A DNA stretch of 64,000 nucleotides from Alkaliphilus peptidifermentans DSM 18978 (GTDB lineage: Bacteria; Bacillota; Clostridia; Peptostreptococcales; Natronincolaceae). Position numbers and translations under genes: made by a program. Shown here piece by piece: positions 45,524-54,978 of this stretch; within the stretch, counting starts at the first letter, position 1; the number at the start of each line of letters is the position of its first letter. The DNA lies in contig NZ_FMUS01000018.1 in NCBI RefSeq assembly GCF_900101495.1, positions 37,000-100,999 on the forward strand. The letters run 5' to 3'. The notes beneath the pieces were generated by a model. The model saw only the letters and a list, made by a program, of their open reading frames with translations. It had not been told where the DNA came from and ran no database searches.

Positions 45524-46558
45524 CTAAGCTTTATCAACATGTCTGTTTCTTAGCTGACCACAGGCAGCATTAATATCCGAACCCATCTCTCGTCTTACTG
45601 TTGCCTCTATACCGCTTTTCATAAGTATATCAGCAAACTTTTTAACTGCTTCATTCTTGGATTTTTCAAAATTACCTTCATCTACAAGATTAACTGGTAT
45701 CAAGTTAACATGACATAATAGTCCCTTTAAAAGTAAGCTTAGCTGCTTTGCATGGGATTCCATATCATTAACCCCTTTAATTAATGAGTACTCAAAAGTT
45801 ATCCTTCTGTTGTTTTTTGATAAATAATAACGACAACTATCTATTAATTCTTCTATTGAGTATTTGTTTCCTATAGGCATTAAATTAGTTCGCAGTTCAT
45901 CTGTAGGGGCATGTAAAGAAATTGCTAAATTAATTGGAATCTGTAAATCAGCTAATTTTTTAATTTCAGGTACAAGCCCACAGGTGGATAAGGTTATATG
46001 TCTATTTCCAATATTTAAACCTTTTTCATCATTTACAATCTTTAGAAATGAAATAACCTCTTTAAAGTTATGTAATGGCTCACCACTTCCCATAAGTACT
46101 ATATTAGAAATTCTTTCTCCTATATCCAATTGCATTGTCTGTATTTGATCTAAAATTTCTCCAGCCATGAGGTTCCTAACTAGGCCCCCTTTAGTTGAAG
46201 CACAAAAGCTACAGCCCATACTACAGCCAACCTGTGAAGAAATACATGCTGTTAGTCCATGCTTATATTTCATTACGACCCCTTCGATAATATTATGATC
46301 CTCAAGAAGAAACAAATATTTTGTGGTGCCATCAATCTTTGAAACAAACTTCTCTTCTATCTTTATATCAGTTATATAAGCTTTCTCCTTTAGGGATTCT
46401 CTCAAATCCTTAGATAGATTAGTCATATCCTCAAAGGATTTTACTCCCTTATGAATCCACTGAAATATTTGTTGTCCTCTAAACTTGGGCTGACCGAGAT
46501 CCTGTGTAAATTTTATTAATTCTTCACTTGTTAGGCTTAATAAATCAATCTTAGCCAA
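45524..46558 (-). CDS. rlmN: 23S rRNA (A2503-C2) and tRNA methyltransferase RlmN
   Basis: A 344-residue radical SAM methyltransferase. The cluster-binding cysteines Cys112-x3-Cys116-x2-Cys119 lie in VGCSMGCSFCAS; GSGEPLHNF, STCGLVPEI and a C-terminal GSDINAACGQLR containing the methyl-carrying cysteine complete the site. It is 23 bases after rsmB. Confidence 0.96.
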   Translation of the reverse strand: MAKIDLLSLTSEELIKFTQDLGQPKFRGQQIFQWIHKGVKSFEDMTNLSKDLRESLKEKAYITDIKIEEKFVSKIDGTTKYLFLLEDHNIIEGVVMKYKHGLTACISSQVGCSMGCSFCASTKGGLVRNLMAGEILDQIQTMQLDIGERISNIVLMGSGEPLHNFKEVISFLKIVNDEKGLNIGNRHITLSTCGLVPEIKKLADLQIPINLAISLHAPTDELRTNLMPIGNKYSIEELIDSCRYYLSKNNRRITFEYSLIKGVNDMESHAKQLSLLLKGLLCHVNLIPVNLVDEGNFEKSKNEAVKKFADILMKSGIEATVRREMGSDINAACGQLRNRHVDKA

Positions 46559-46581
46559 TTTAAATCCTCCTAAGTATTATT

Positions 46582-47916
46582 TTAGACTCTTTTTATTAAT
46601 TTTGAAATAAAGAAGCCATCAGTATGATGTATATTGGGATAAAGTTGAATTGTATCTTTATGATTTCCCGGAATCATGTTTTTATAGACCTCACCTATAT
46701 TAACCTGTTGGTATTCAGAGGAATCCTTTAAAAATTGGTCTATCACCTCAGCATTTTCACGAGGGTCAATAGTACAAGTACTATAAACCAAAGAACCACC
46801 AGGCTTTACATACATTGATGCGTTTTTTAATATTTTCAATTGAAGTGATGTAATTTCCTTTATATCATCTGGCCTTTTTCGATACTTTATTTCTGGTTTT
46901 CTGCGTATTATTCCAAGCCCTGAGCAGGGGGCATCCACCAAGACCTTATCGGCCTTTTCTATTAAGCTCTTATCCAAAACCTTACCATCAAATTTTTCTG
47001 TCTTTATTATTTTTATTCCTAAAGCTTTAGCATTTTTTTCTATTAGCTTAAGCTTATGGTCATATACATCCCTTGCAATAATATTTCCTTTATTATTCAT
47101 CAGCTGTGCCATATGGGTGGTTTTACCTCCAGGGGCACTACATACATCAATTACAAAATCATTCTCCTTTGGATCAACAATTTTACCGATAAGCATAGAT
47201 CCAAAATCCTGAATATAAATAAGACCCTCTTTTAGAGCCTCCAGCTCAAATAAATTTTTATCTCCCTTGATTGTTAATCCTTCACTAATGAAAGCATTTT
47301 GAACAACGTCAAATCCGCTGTTGTTAAGAGCCTTTATAGCCTCCTCAACACTAATTTTCAAAGTGTTTACACGTACATTAAGCTCTGGCTTCTGATTATT
47401 TGCCTTCAATAGCTCCTTTGTAAAAACAGGGTCAAAAAACTTCAAAAACTCCTCAATCATCCATTTAGGATGAGAATAGGTTACTGATAGATACCCAACA
47501 AAATCCTTTTTCTCATCTGGTATTTTTATGTTTTCCTTCTGCCTCAACATATTTCTTAGAATTCCATTTATAAAGCCAGAGGAACGCTTACAGTATATCT
47601 TGGAAAGATTAACAGATTCATTTACAGCAGCTGATGGCGGTATTTTGTCTAAATATAGTATTTGATATATTGCCAACCTCAATAGTATCAGTGTATATGC
47701 ATTAATTTTTTTCAATTTTATTGAAGAAAACTGTTCAATAACATTATCTATCATTATAAGGTTTTCTAATACTCCATAAACCAATTCCGTCATAAATCCT
47801 CTATCTTTAGCACTGTATGGTTTATCTTTCAGTTCTTTATTTAGAGCAATATTTGAGTATGCATTATCTACTTCCACCTCATATAAAACTTTAAGTGCTC
47901 CTTCTCTTGCATTCAT
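46582..47916 (-). CDS. rsmB: 16S rRNA (cytosine967-C5)-methyltransferase RsmB
   Basis: A 444-residue enzyme. I start at 47916 (MNAREGALKVL), preceded by AGGAGGAAT; the frame continues to 48021 only by translating the end of the repeat at 47992-48134. An N-terminal NusB-like RNA-binding domain (about 1-130) precedes a Rossmann methyltransferase with FVIDVCSAPGGKTTHMAQ, VLVDAPCSGLGIIRR and LVYSTCTIDP, which carry the two catalytic cysteines. It is coupled with rlmN and downstream of the zinc peptidase. Confidence 0.95.
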   Translation of the reverse strand: MNAREGALKVLYEVEVDNAYSNIALNKELKDKPYSAKDRGFMTELVYGVLENLIMIDNVIEQFSSIKLKKINAYTLILLRLAIYQILYLDKIPPSAAVNESVNLSKIYCKRSSGFINGILRNMLRQKENIKIPDEKKDFVGYLSVTYSHPKWMIEEFLKFFDPVFTKELLKANNQKPELNVRVNTLKISVEEAIKALNNSGFDVVQNAFISEGLTIKGDKNLFELEALKEGLIYIQDFGSMLIGKIVDPKENDFVIDVCSAPGGKTTHMAQLMNNKGNIIARDVYDHKLKLIEKNAKALGIKIIKTEKFDGKVLDKSLIEKADKVLVDAPCSGLGIIRRKPEIKYRKRPDDIKEITSLQLKILKNASMYVKPGGSLVYSTCTIDPRENAEVIDQFLKDSSEYQQVNIGEVYKNMIPGNHKDTIQLYPNIHHTDGFFISKLIKRV

Positions 47917-47991
47917 AGCTATTCCTCCTACAGCTGGACTTCTATTATAAATATAAAGTATTAAAGCAAAGGCGTTTATACGACTTTGCTC

Positions 47992-48134
47992 AGACTGTTG
48001 AAAAACTCCCATCTTCTTCATTGCCGCAAAAACCCAGCACCCTTACGTATTACGTATACGCTGCAGTCGCTAGGTTTTCTTGCGCCTCGAATATGCCGAT
48101 TTGATGCATCGAATCCGCATATTCTAAACAGTCT
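47992..48134 (-). repeat. MITE-like structured repeat upstream of rsmB
   Basis: A segment of about 143 bases bounded by inverted termini AGACTGTT (47992-47999) and AACAGTCT (48127-48134). Inside are a 36-base near-perfect palindrome (48089-48124, arms GAATATGC / GCATATTC) and a hairpin with AAAACC / GGTTTT arms around a TACGTATTACGTA core (about 48029-48078). It encodes nothing credible and is too short for a transposase. A diverged relative lies at 10826-10923. Confidence 0.65.
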
Positions 48135-48184
48135 AAATACTGCTGGTTTCATATAAACACAGCCAAGGTACTGATACTCCTTGG

Positions 48185-48871
48185 CTATCTTCTTCTATTT
48201 CTTAGAATTATTAATCTTAGTAATTGAGCTACAGCTGTAGCCATAGCAGCAACATATGTTAGGGCAGCTGCCTTAAGTACTTTTTGCGAACCTGAGAATT
48301 CATCTGAGGTTATAAATCCATTGGAATCTAATAGCTTCATAGCTCGACTGCTGGCATTAAATTCTACAGGTAGGGTAACTACTTGAAATAAAACCGCTGC
48401 TGTAAACAGTAAAATACCTATATCAATTAAGGCTGGAGCAAAAATAAAGCCTGCAATTATAAAAAACCATGCAGCCGACGAACCAAAGCTGGCAACTGGA
48501 TAAATACTGTTTCTAATTGATAAGGGTACATATCCTTTTGCATGCTGTAAAGCATGGCCTACTTCATGGGCGGCAACACTTACTGAAGCTATTGAGCTGC
48601 CTCGATAAACATCACTAGATAATCTTACAGTTCGTTTTCTAGGGTCATAGTGATCAGTTAAGTGTCCAGATACTTGCTCTACTGGAACATCCTGTAGTCC
48701 ATTCGTATCTAATATTTGTCTTGCTACATCATAGCCAGTATAACCCTTTCGAGTTGAAACCCTTAAATACTTATTAAAGGTTGATTTCACTTTGCTTTGA
48801 GCATAGAAGGCAAATATAATTGCAGGTATTAAAATAATATACGTTGAATCAAAAAACGGATAATAAAACAT
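48185..48871 (-). CDS. Zinc metallopeptidase, YugP family (DUF membrane protease)
   Basis: A 228-residue membrane protein with the gluzincin-like motif AAHEVGHALQHAKG (HExxH variant HEVGH) at about 112-126, an N-terminal helix, and two or three C-terminal helices. It matches the YugP/neutral zinc metallopeptidase family, whose substrates are unknown. It lies between the DUF116 gene and rsmB in the conserved clostridial def-fmt-DUF116-yugP-rsmB-rlmN order. Confidence 0.9.
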   Translation of the reverse strand: MFYYPFFDSTYIILIPAIIFAFYAQSKVKSTFNKYLRVSTRKGYTGYDVARQILDTNGLQDVPVEQVSGHLTDHYDPRKRTVRLSSDVYRGSSIASVSVAAHEVGHALQHAKGYVPLSIRNSIYPVASFGSSAAWFFIIAGFIFAPALIDIGILLFTAAVLFQVVTLPVEFNASSRAMKLLDSNGFITSDEFSGSQKVLKAAALTYVAAMATAVAQLLRLIILRNRRR

Positions 48872-48875
48872 ACTA

Positions 48876-49646
48876 TCACTCCTTTATGAAATGTTTAATT
48901 GCTTTTTCTACTTCAATAATATTAACATTAGTATTTATACAAGGACCCTCAGGTCTATTATTGATAATTGCAATGACAGGGATTTTCTTTACATCCTGCA
49001 GACCACTTATCAGGTCCCGTTCACAAGCAATTGCTATAATAACCTTTGGATTAATTTCCTTAATCATTTTTCGAGCCAAGGTTCCGCCAGTTGCTATTTT
49101 AAAATGAACATTATATTTATCCTTTAAATATATTAGTTGATCCACATCGCATTTACCACATCTCTTGCAATTATAAATATCGTGGGTAATTTTGTGGGGA
49201 CAAAAGGATTTCTGAAGGCAATGGGGTGTTAGAATTAATATATCCTCTCCCTTTATACCATATTTATCTGCTAGTATTAGCTTATTATTCAATTCAGCAT
49301 ATATTTTTCTAATATCATCCTTCATAATTCCAAAAACTTTACCTATCACTATCATAGCAGGGTAAAATATTCTTAAGTTTAATTGAATTATTCTTTTAGA
49401 GTAAATGGACATATGATTATTATACCACAGTTGCCCAATTGTAATTACAGTAGATATAAGTAATATAACTACCACAAAAAGCACTGCAATAAAACTAGTT
49501 GCCAAAATCCTAGCATAGAATATACTATTTTGATTTAAGATCATAACTAAAAGACCCATTAATAGAAGCACTATTATAAGCATAGCTATGAGAATAATAA
49601 ACAAAGGCTTTTCATTTTTATTAGTAAGCTGCTTTTTAAATATCAT
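48876..49646 (-). CDS. DUF116 domain protein
   Basis: A 256-residue protein with two N-terminal membrane helices (about 12-35 and 40-65) and a C-terminal Cys-rich domain: CLQKSFCPHKITHD and NCKRCGKCD, suggestive of a metal or Fe-S site. I start at ATG 49646, 11 bases inside the fmt end, with GGAGAGG upstream; a TTG at 49658 is less likely. DUF116 proteins commonly accompany fmt in clostridia. The function is unknown. Confidence 0.88.
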   Translation of the reverse strand: MIFKKQLTNKNEKPLFIILIAMLIIVLLLMGLLVMILNQNSIFYARILATSFIAVLFVVVILLISTVITIGQLWYNNHMSIYSKRIIQLNLRIFYPAMIVIGKVFGIMKDDIRKIYAELNNKLILADKYGIKGEDILILTPHCLQKSFCPHKITHDIYNCKRCGKCDVDQLIYLKDKYNVHFKIATGGTLARKMIKEINPKVIIAIACERDLISGLQDVKKIPVIAIINNRPEGPCINTNVNIIEVEKAIKHFIKE

Positions 49647-50580
49647 TGTCCTCTCCAAATATAATACCTTTTATTATTTCATTACCTATTAGATAATCCT
49701 TAACCATCATACGTTTACTACCACTAAATTGAATCTCCTTTATTATAAGCAAATCCTTTGAGGTACCTATGTGAATTTCATCTTTAGTTACTTCAATAAT
49801 TTCACCAGGTCTATAGCGTACACCTGTTTCTTCAACTCTACTACTAAATATTTTCATAACTCTTCCATTATAGCTTGTAAAAGCTCCTGGCCATGGTATT
49901 GTTCCTCGAATAAGATTTTTTATTTCTATAGCTGTTTTAGACCAATTAATCTGTCCTAATTCCTTGTTCATTATTGGAGCATAGGTTGCCTCTTCTTCGT
50001 TTTGTTGCTCCCTTTCAACTCCACCAACTTCAATAAGGTCAATGGTTTTGATCAGTATATCTGCACCTAGGCCTGATAATCTATTATGTAGCTCTCCTGC
50101 TGTCTCTTCTGGTCCAATTGGTGTCTCTTCCTTTAAAATCATGTCTCCTGTATCTAAGCCAATATCCATATACATGGTGGTTACACCGGTTCTATCTTCA
50201 CCATTTATTATTACCCAGTTTATAGGAGCTGCTCCACGATATTTAGGTAGTAATGACGAGTGGACATTAATGCACCCAAAGGGAGGAACCTCTAAAATTT
50301 CTTTTGTTAAAATTTGTCCATATGCAACAACAACAATAATATCGGGCTTCATAGCCTTAATAGCTGTTAAAGTCTCAGTATCCTTTAAAGTTTTTGGTTG
50401 AAAAACAGGAATCTCTTCTCTTAATGCAATCTCTTTAATAGGAGGAAAAGTAATTTTATTTCCACGTCCCTTTGGTTTATCAGGCTGTGTAAAGACTGCT
50501 ATAATTTCGTGCTTCTCTTCAATTAATGCCTCTAGACACGGAACTGCAAATTCCGGTGTCCCCATAAATATAATTCTCAT
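49636..50580 (-). CDS. fmt: Methionyl-tRNA formyltransferase
   Basis: A 314-residue enzyme formylating initiator Met-tRNA. The N-terminal MGTPEFAVPCLEALIEE, SLLPKYRGAAPINW and MYMDIGLDTGDMI form the formyl-THF catalytic domain; the C-terminal OB-like domain starts at about 205. It is 12 bases after def, its functional partner, and overlaps the DUF116 gene. Confidence 0.97.
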   Translation of the reverse strand: MRIIFMGTPEFAVPCLEALIEEKHEIIAVFTQPDKPKGRGNKITFPPIKEIALREEIPVFQPKTLKDTETLTAIKAMKPDIIVVVAYGQILTKEILEVPPFGCINVHSSLLPKYRGAAPINWVIINGEDRTGVTTMYMDIGLDTGDMILKEETPIGPEETAGELHNRLSGLGADILIKTIDLIEVGGVEREQQNEEEATYAPIMNKELGQINWSKTAIEIKNLIRGTIPWPGAFTSYNGRVMKIFSSRVEETGVRYRPGEIIEVTKDEIHIGTSKDLLIIKEIQFSGSKRMMVKDYLIGNEIIKGIIFGEDNDI

Positions 50581-50591
50581 TTCTTCACCCC

Positions 50592-51038
50592 TTAATCCTC
50601 ATCGATAATGCGATCTGTAAATAGAATACCCTGTAGGTGATCAACCTCATGGCAAATAGCACGAGCCAATAGATCCTCGCCTTCTATTATAGTTTCTTTA
50701 CCATTTCGATCAAGACCCTTTACAGTTACTCTTTTAGGTCTTACTACCTTACCAGAGATGCCAGGCAGACTCAAACAGCCTTCATTGTCACATATTTCTC
50801 CATCTTCCTTTATAATTTCAGGATTAATTAATTCAATTAAGCCCTCTCCTGTATCAATAACTATAATTCGTTTAAGTACACCAACCTGTGGTGCAGCAAG
50901 TCCAACACCATCAGCATGATACATTGTTTCCACCATATCATCCAGAAGTAATAGTACCCTTTCATCTATCTTATCTACCGTTTTTGATTGTTTTCTTAAT
51001 ACCGGATCATCATCTTTTCTTATTATGCGAATTGCCAT
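50592..51038 (-). CDS. def: Peptide deformylase
   Basis: A 148-residue metalloprotease removing N-formyl groups. All three motifs are present: [10 protein letters not shown] (Gln), EGCLSLPG (Cys ligand) and [10 protein letters not shown] (HExxH). It is a type 1 short enzyme and precedes fmt in the conserved priA-def-fmt order. Confidence 0.97.
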   Translation of the reverse strand: MAIRIIRKDDDPVLRKQSKTVDKIDERVLLLLDDMVETMYHADGVGLAAPQVGVLKRIIVIDTGEGLIELINPEIIKEDGEICDNEGCLSLPGISGKVVRPKRVTVKGLDRNGKETIIEGEDLLARAICHEVDHLQGILFTDRIIDED

Positions 51039-51052
51039 CTTAGACCTCCTAT

Positions 51053-53542
51053 TTACATTAAATTATATGGATTTATATCAATGCTTACAGAAATAGAATT
51101 TGGAATATATTTTTTTCTATGTTGAATAAAAATCGATTTTACTATTCCCTTTAACAAGCTAAATTCAACGCCAACATCCTTTAATATTATCTGATATCTA
51201 TATTTTTCATTAATTTTAGCAATAATTGCTTCATTGGGCCCCAATATAACCTCTTGTATTAGTTTAATACCTTTTGATTCTAGAATATACCTTATTATTT
51301 TGGCAATTTGAATAGAATAATCATAAACCTCCCTTTCATCCTTCCCACTTATGTTTATAGCTATTATATTTTGAAATGGAGGATAATTAAACTCATTTCT
51401 TATAGTTAATTCTTCCCTATAAAAGCCTTGATAATCATGCCTAGCTGCAGTTTGTATACTAAAATGCTGAGGGTCGTATGTCTGCAATATAACATTACCT
51501 TCATGAAGTCCTCTACCTGCTCTTCCTGAAACCTGAGTAATAAGCTGAAAGGTTTTTTCAGAGGCCCTAAAGTCAGGAAGATTTAACGTAGAGTCGATAG
51601 AAATAATCCCAACTAAAGTTACGTTAGGAAAATCCAATCCCTTAGTTATCATTTGAGTTCCAATTAATATATCTATATTGCCTTTTTTAAATTCTCCTAG
51701 TATTCTTTCATGGGAGCCTTTCTTACCAGTAGAGTCAATATCTAACCTCGCAATTGATGCTTTAGGAAAGTAGGTTTGGATTACCCTCTCCAACTTCTGT
51801 GTTCCAGCTCCAAAGTATTTAATTAAATTACTGCTACACTCAGGACAAGTGGTGGGTGCAGCAATGTCTTTTCCACAATAATGACATAATAATGTTTTAG
51901 TCTCCATATGGAAGGTTAGGGATATATCGCAATGCGAGCACTTAATTACATGACCACAGCTTCTACAGGAAACAAATGTAGAAAACCCCCTTCTATTTAA
52001 AAAGAGCATAGATTGTTTTTTATCCTGTATATTCTTTTGTAGTAGAGCTAGTAGCTTACCACTTAACATATTTTTATTTCCATTTTCTAGTTCAATCTTC
52101 ATATCCACTATTTCGATGGAGGGAAGCTTGGCTGTCATGGCCCTTTTAGTTAAAGACATTAGCTTTAATTCCCCAGTCTCTGCCTTATAAAAGCTTTCAA
52201 CGGAAGGAGTTGCTGACCCCAATATTACTACTGCATTCTCCATATTAGCTCTATAATTTGCAATTTCAATGGCGTGATACTTGGGATTTTGCTCCGACTT
52301 GTAGGTATTTTCATGTTCTTCATCAATAATTATAAGTCCAAGATTTTTAAAGGGAGCAAATATTGCAGAGCGGGCACCGATAACCATATTTACCTTGCCC
52401 TCTGCAATTCGCCTCCATTCATCATAACGTTCTCCCTCCGAAAGACTACTATGAAAAACTGCAATTCCCTCTTTAAATCGGCCTCTAAATCGGCCTACAG
52501 TCTGGGGTGTTAAAGATATTTCAGGTACTAAAACAATACCCTGCTTACCCTGTTTGTTAGCTTCTTCCATCAACTGAAGATATATTTCTGTTTTGCCACT
52601 ACCAGTTATTCCATGAATTAAAAATGAGTCGGGCTTATTTTCACTAATGGAATTAGATATTTCATCAATAATATTTTGTTGCTCCACTGAAGGCTTTAGC
52701 TTTGGGAATGCTTCAATAATATCATTTGAAAAAGGACTTCTTTTACATTCCTTCTCAAAAACTTCAATATAACCTTTTTCTATAAGAGCCTTTATCGGAG
52801 CATTGGTAGTACATAGTTCTTTTTGCAGAACTGAAGCCTTAACTTCTTTTTTTTCCTTCAAATAATTAATAACCTCTAACTGCTTTTGTGCTCGTCTCAA
52901 TTGAGCTTCTACAGCTTCAAAATCATCAAGAGAAATCTTTAGTTGAAGAAAGGTTTCTTTTTTCACCTTAACCCTTGAAGTAACATCATAAATAATTTCT
53001 ATTAATCCTTCATCGGCAAGCCTCTTCACCATCTGATGACAATCTTTATATGGTAGTTTTCCACTTATATCATCAATTTCAGCTGCTCCACCTTGAGCTT
53101 CTAATAACTCAAGTAGGGCACTTAACTTATTTGATACCCCTCTGATTCTCCATTTTTCATCCAACAGTCTAAGTTTTTTCTTCTCCTTGTTAACTATTCC
53201 AGCAGGAATAATACAATGAATAGCTTCAACAAATTTACATAGATATTTGTTCTTCATCCAAAAAATAAGCCTAATTTGATCATCTGATAAAAGCCTTTGA
53301 TAATCAATGGGTTCAATTATCTTCTTTAAGGTAATATTTTCTTCATTAGTTTCCTTAATATTTAATATGTAGCCCTCTAGTCTTTTATTTCCTTTACCAA
53401 AGGGAACTATAACCCTCATGCCATTTTGCAGAACATCTACCAGCTGGGTGGGAATCAAGTAGTCAAACATCCTATCGGTTTCAAAGCTGTTATTATCAAC
53501 AATAACCTGTGCAATTAAATTACCCTTACTCAATTTCTCCAC
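51053..53542 (-). CDS. priA: Primosomal replication restart helicase PriA
   Basis: An 829-residue 3'-5' helicase that restarts stalled forks. It has an N-terminal DNA-binding domain, a helicase core with [24 protein letters not shown] and GSATPSVES, a zinc region with [17 protein letters not shown], then CHYCG and CPEC, and QVSGRAGRG in the second lobe. In most Firmicutes it directly follows coaBC; here an M24 peptidase gene intervenes. Confidence 0.97.
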   Translation of the reverse strand: MEKLSKGNLIAQVIVDNNSFETDRMFDYLIPTQLVDVLQNGMRVIVPFGKGNKRLEGYILNIKETNEENITLKKIIEPIDYQRLLSDDQIRLIFWMKNKYLCKFVEAIHCIIPAGIVNKEKKKLRLLDEKWRIRGVSNKLSALLELLEAQGGAAEIDDISGKLPYKDCHQMVKRLADEGLIEIIYDVTSRVKVKKETFLQLKISLDDFEAVEAQLRRAQKQLEVINYLKEKKEVKASVLQKELCTTNAPIKALIEKGYIEVFEKECKRSPFSNDIIEAFPKLKPSVEQQNIIDEISNSISENKPDSFLIHGITGSGKTEIYLQLMEEANKQGKQGIVLVPEISLTPQTVGRFRGRFKEGIAVFHSSLSEGERYDEWRRIAEGKVNMVIGARSAIFAPFKNLGLIIIDEEHENTYKSEQNPKYHAIEIANYRANMENAVVILGSATPSVESFYKAETGELKLMSLTKRAMTAKLPSIEIVDMKIELENGNKNMLSGKLLALLQKNIQDKKQSMLFLNRRGFSTFVSCRSCGHVIKCSHCDISLTFHMETKTLLCHYCGKDIAAPTTCPECSSNLIKYFGAGTQKLERVIQTYFPKASIARLDIDSTGKKGSHERILGEFKKGNIDILIGTQMITKGLDFPNVTLVGIISIDSTLNLPDFRASEKTFQLITQVSGRAGRGLHEGNVILQTYDPQHFSIQTAARHDYQGFYREELTIRNEFNYPPFQNIIAINISGKDEREVYDYSIQIAKIIRYILESKGIKLIQEVILGPNEAIIAKINEKYRYQIILKDVGVEFSLLKGIVKSIFIQHRKKYIPNSISVSIDINPYNLM

Positions 53543-53599
53543 CTCCTAACCATCACTATTATACCAAACTTTCATAGATATTAAAAATGATTATCAATA

Positions 53600-53640
53600 A
53601 AAAACAATATAAAATACTAATCAAATCATCATTTTGATTT
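53600..53640 (-). terminator. Weak hairpin after the M24 peptidase gene
   Basis: AATCAAA-tcatca-TTTTGATT (about 53617-53637) lies just past the M24 stop and is followed on the minus strand by an AT-rich stretch with T-runs. It could end the M24 transcript before priA. Confidence 0.35.
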
Positions 53641-53644
53641 AAGA

Positions 53645-54889
53645 TTATATTATATATAGTTCAGTTTGTCTGTTTGGCAAGTAACTTACACCCTTTCTTG
53701 TAAAAGCTATGGTTTCTTCAAGAAAAATTGCAACCTCTTTATTATCCCATTCTGGAACCATACTGGTTGTGTTTAACTCGAGAGCATAGCATGTATTAAA
53801 GAATAATGGATACTCACCTCGAATTGGTACCTCACCCTGCTGATCCCACATTCCAATAGTAGGACCTACTCCATGGCCATGATAACCAATTGGGTGAGTA
53901 TAAAGCATAGCTTTAATCTCTCTATTTTCAGCTTCCCTTAATGATGCATTGAATATTTCATTGCCTGTACAGCCAGCAATAAAGTTCTCTGCTACTATAT
54001 CTTGAAATACATTTCCAACTCTAAGGGCCTCTTTAATACCAGTGGGAGCACTCTTCTCGCCGGGCTTTAAAACATAAGCAAGTCTTTGAGTATCTGTGGC
54101 TAAGCCAAGGTAATGTATACCTACATCACAATGCAATAGATCTCCATGGTTAATTACAGTATTGGTTATTCTATTATTTTCATTGCCTTTACGTTGTAAA
54201 TCAATTGTGGGAGTAAACCATGGAGTTAGCCCTAGCTCATTTATTTTTTCCATAATCCACCATTCTACATCATCAGTTGTGGTTTCATTTGCCACTATAA
54301 CCTTTAATGAAAAAGCCTCTTCTATTATATCAATAGCTATTTTATAAATTTCAGGGTATGTTTTAAGTTCAAGACTGCTTCTCGTCTCTAGCCATCCAAT
54401 AGAGAGCTTCTCTGCACTTACAATGCGATTTTTATATGGTTCCCCTAGGGTATTAGCCAGTTCTTCATAAAGACTCTTAGTAAGACCGTCAGCAGGTGCA
54501 AAGGTGTCAGAAATATTAATGCCTATTTTTAAGGGCTCTCTTTCCGTAACAAGTCTTCTTAGACAATCCCACTGAGATTCTTCCTTTACATTCCATTCTT
54601 GTCTATAAAATTTATCTAGTAGGGGAGTAGGTCTAGAAAGGCTAATACAATCTAGTCCTTCATCATCAAGAGAGAAAACTAAACAAGATAAACGGGAGGC
54701 AGACCTTTGTAATGCAGGAATCAAAGTTTTAAATATAGGGTCCTCATTGTTTTCTCTGGCAATAACAATCCACATATCGATTTTTTCTCTTTTCATTAGC
54801 TCCGGCAGAATATGCTCCAGTCGATGTTTTAGCCAATCATCAATAATTTTATATTGCTCCTTAATTGACTTAATATTGCTCTTTCTCAT
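53645..54889 (-). CDS. M24 family metallopeptidase (Xaa-Pro aminopeptidase-like)
   Basis: A 414-residue pita-bread-fold protein. The five metal ligands appear to be present: the DVGIHYLGLATD pair of aspartates, His in HPIGYHGHGVG, and two glutamates in YALELNTTS and EETIAFTRKG. An N-terminal creatinase-like domain (about 1-170) precedes the catalytic part. The exact substrate (proline peptide or other) cannot be told from sequence. It has its own upstream terminator-bounded unit and splits the otherwise conserved coaBC-priA neighbourhood. Confidence 0.88.
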   Translation of the reverse strand: MRKSNIKSIKEQYKIIDDWLKHRLEHILPELMKREKIDMWIVIARENNEDPIFKTLIPALQRSASRLSCLVFSLDDEGLDCISLSRPTPLLDKFYRQEWNVKEESQWDCLRRLVTEREPLKIGINISDTFAPADGLTKSLYEELANTLGEPYKNRIVSAEKLSIGWLETRSSLELKTYPEIYKIAIDIIEEAFSLKVIVANETTTDDVEWWIMEKINELGLTPWFTPTIDLQRKGNENNRITNTVINHGDLLHCDVGIHYLGLATDTQRLAYVLKPGEKSAPTGIKEALRVGNVFQDIVAENFIAGCTGNEIFNASLREAENREIKAMLYTHPIGYHGHGVGPTIGMWDQQGEVPIRGEYPLFFNTCYALELNTTSMVPEWDNKEVAIFLEETIAFTRKGVSYLPNRQTELYII

Positions 54890-54938
54890 ATAAACACCCC
54901 CATAAACTTCTAATATACTATTTTAATGATAACAAAAA

Positions 54939-54959
54939 AGGACTATAAAATATAGTCCT
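54939..54959 (-). terminator. Terminator after coaBC
   Basis: AGGACTATA-aaa-TATAGTCCT is a perfect nine-base stem followed on the minus strand by TTTTTTG. It separates coaBC from the M24 gene. Confidence 0.87.
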
Positions 54960-54978
54960 AGCTCACTTAGTTTATCAC

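Noticed and set aside
47917..48021. N-terminal extension of rsmB
   Set aside because: It translates the end of the repeat element; the canonical MNAREGAL start has a strong ribosome site.
53617..53637. Possible strong terminator before priA
   Set aside because: The stem is short and A/T only, so it is listed only as a weak candidate.
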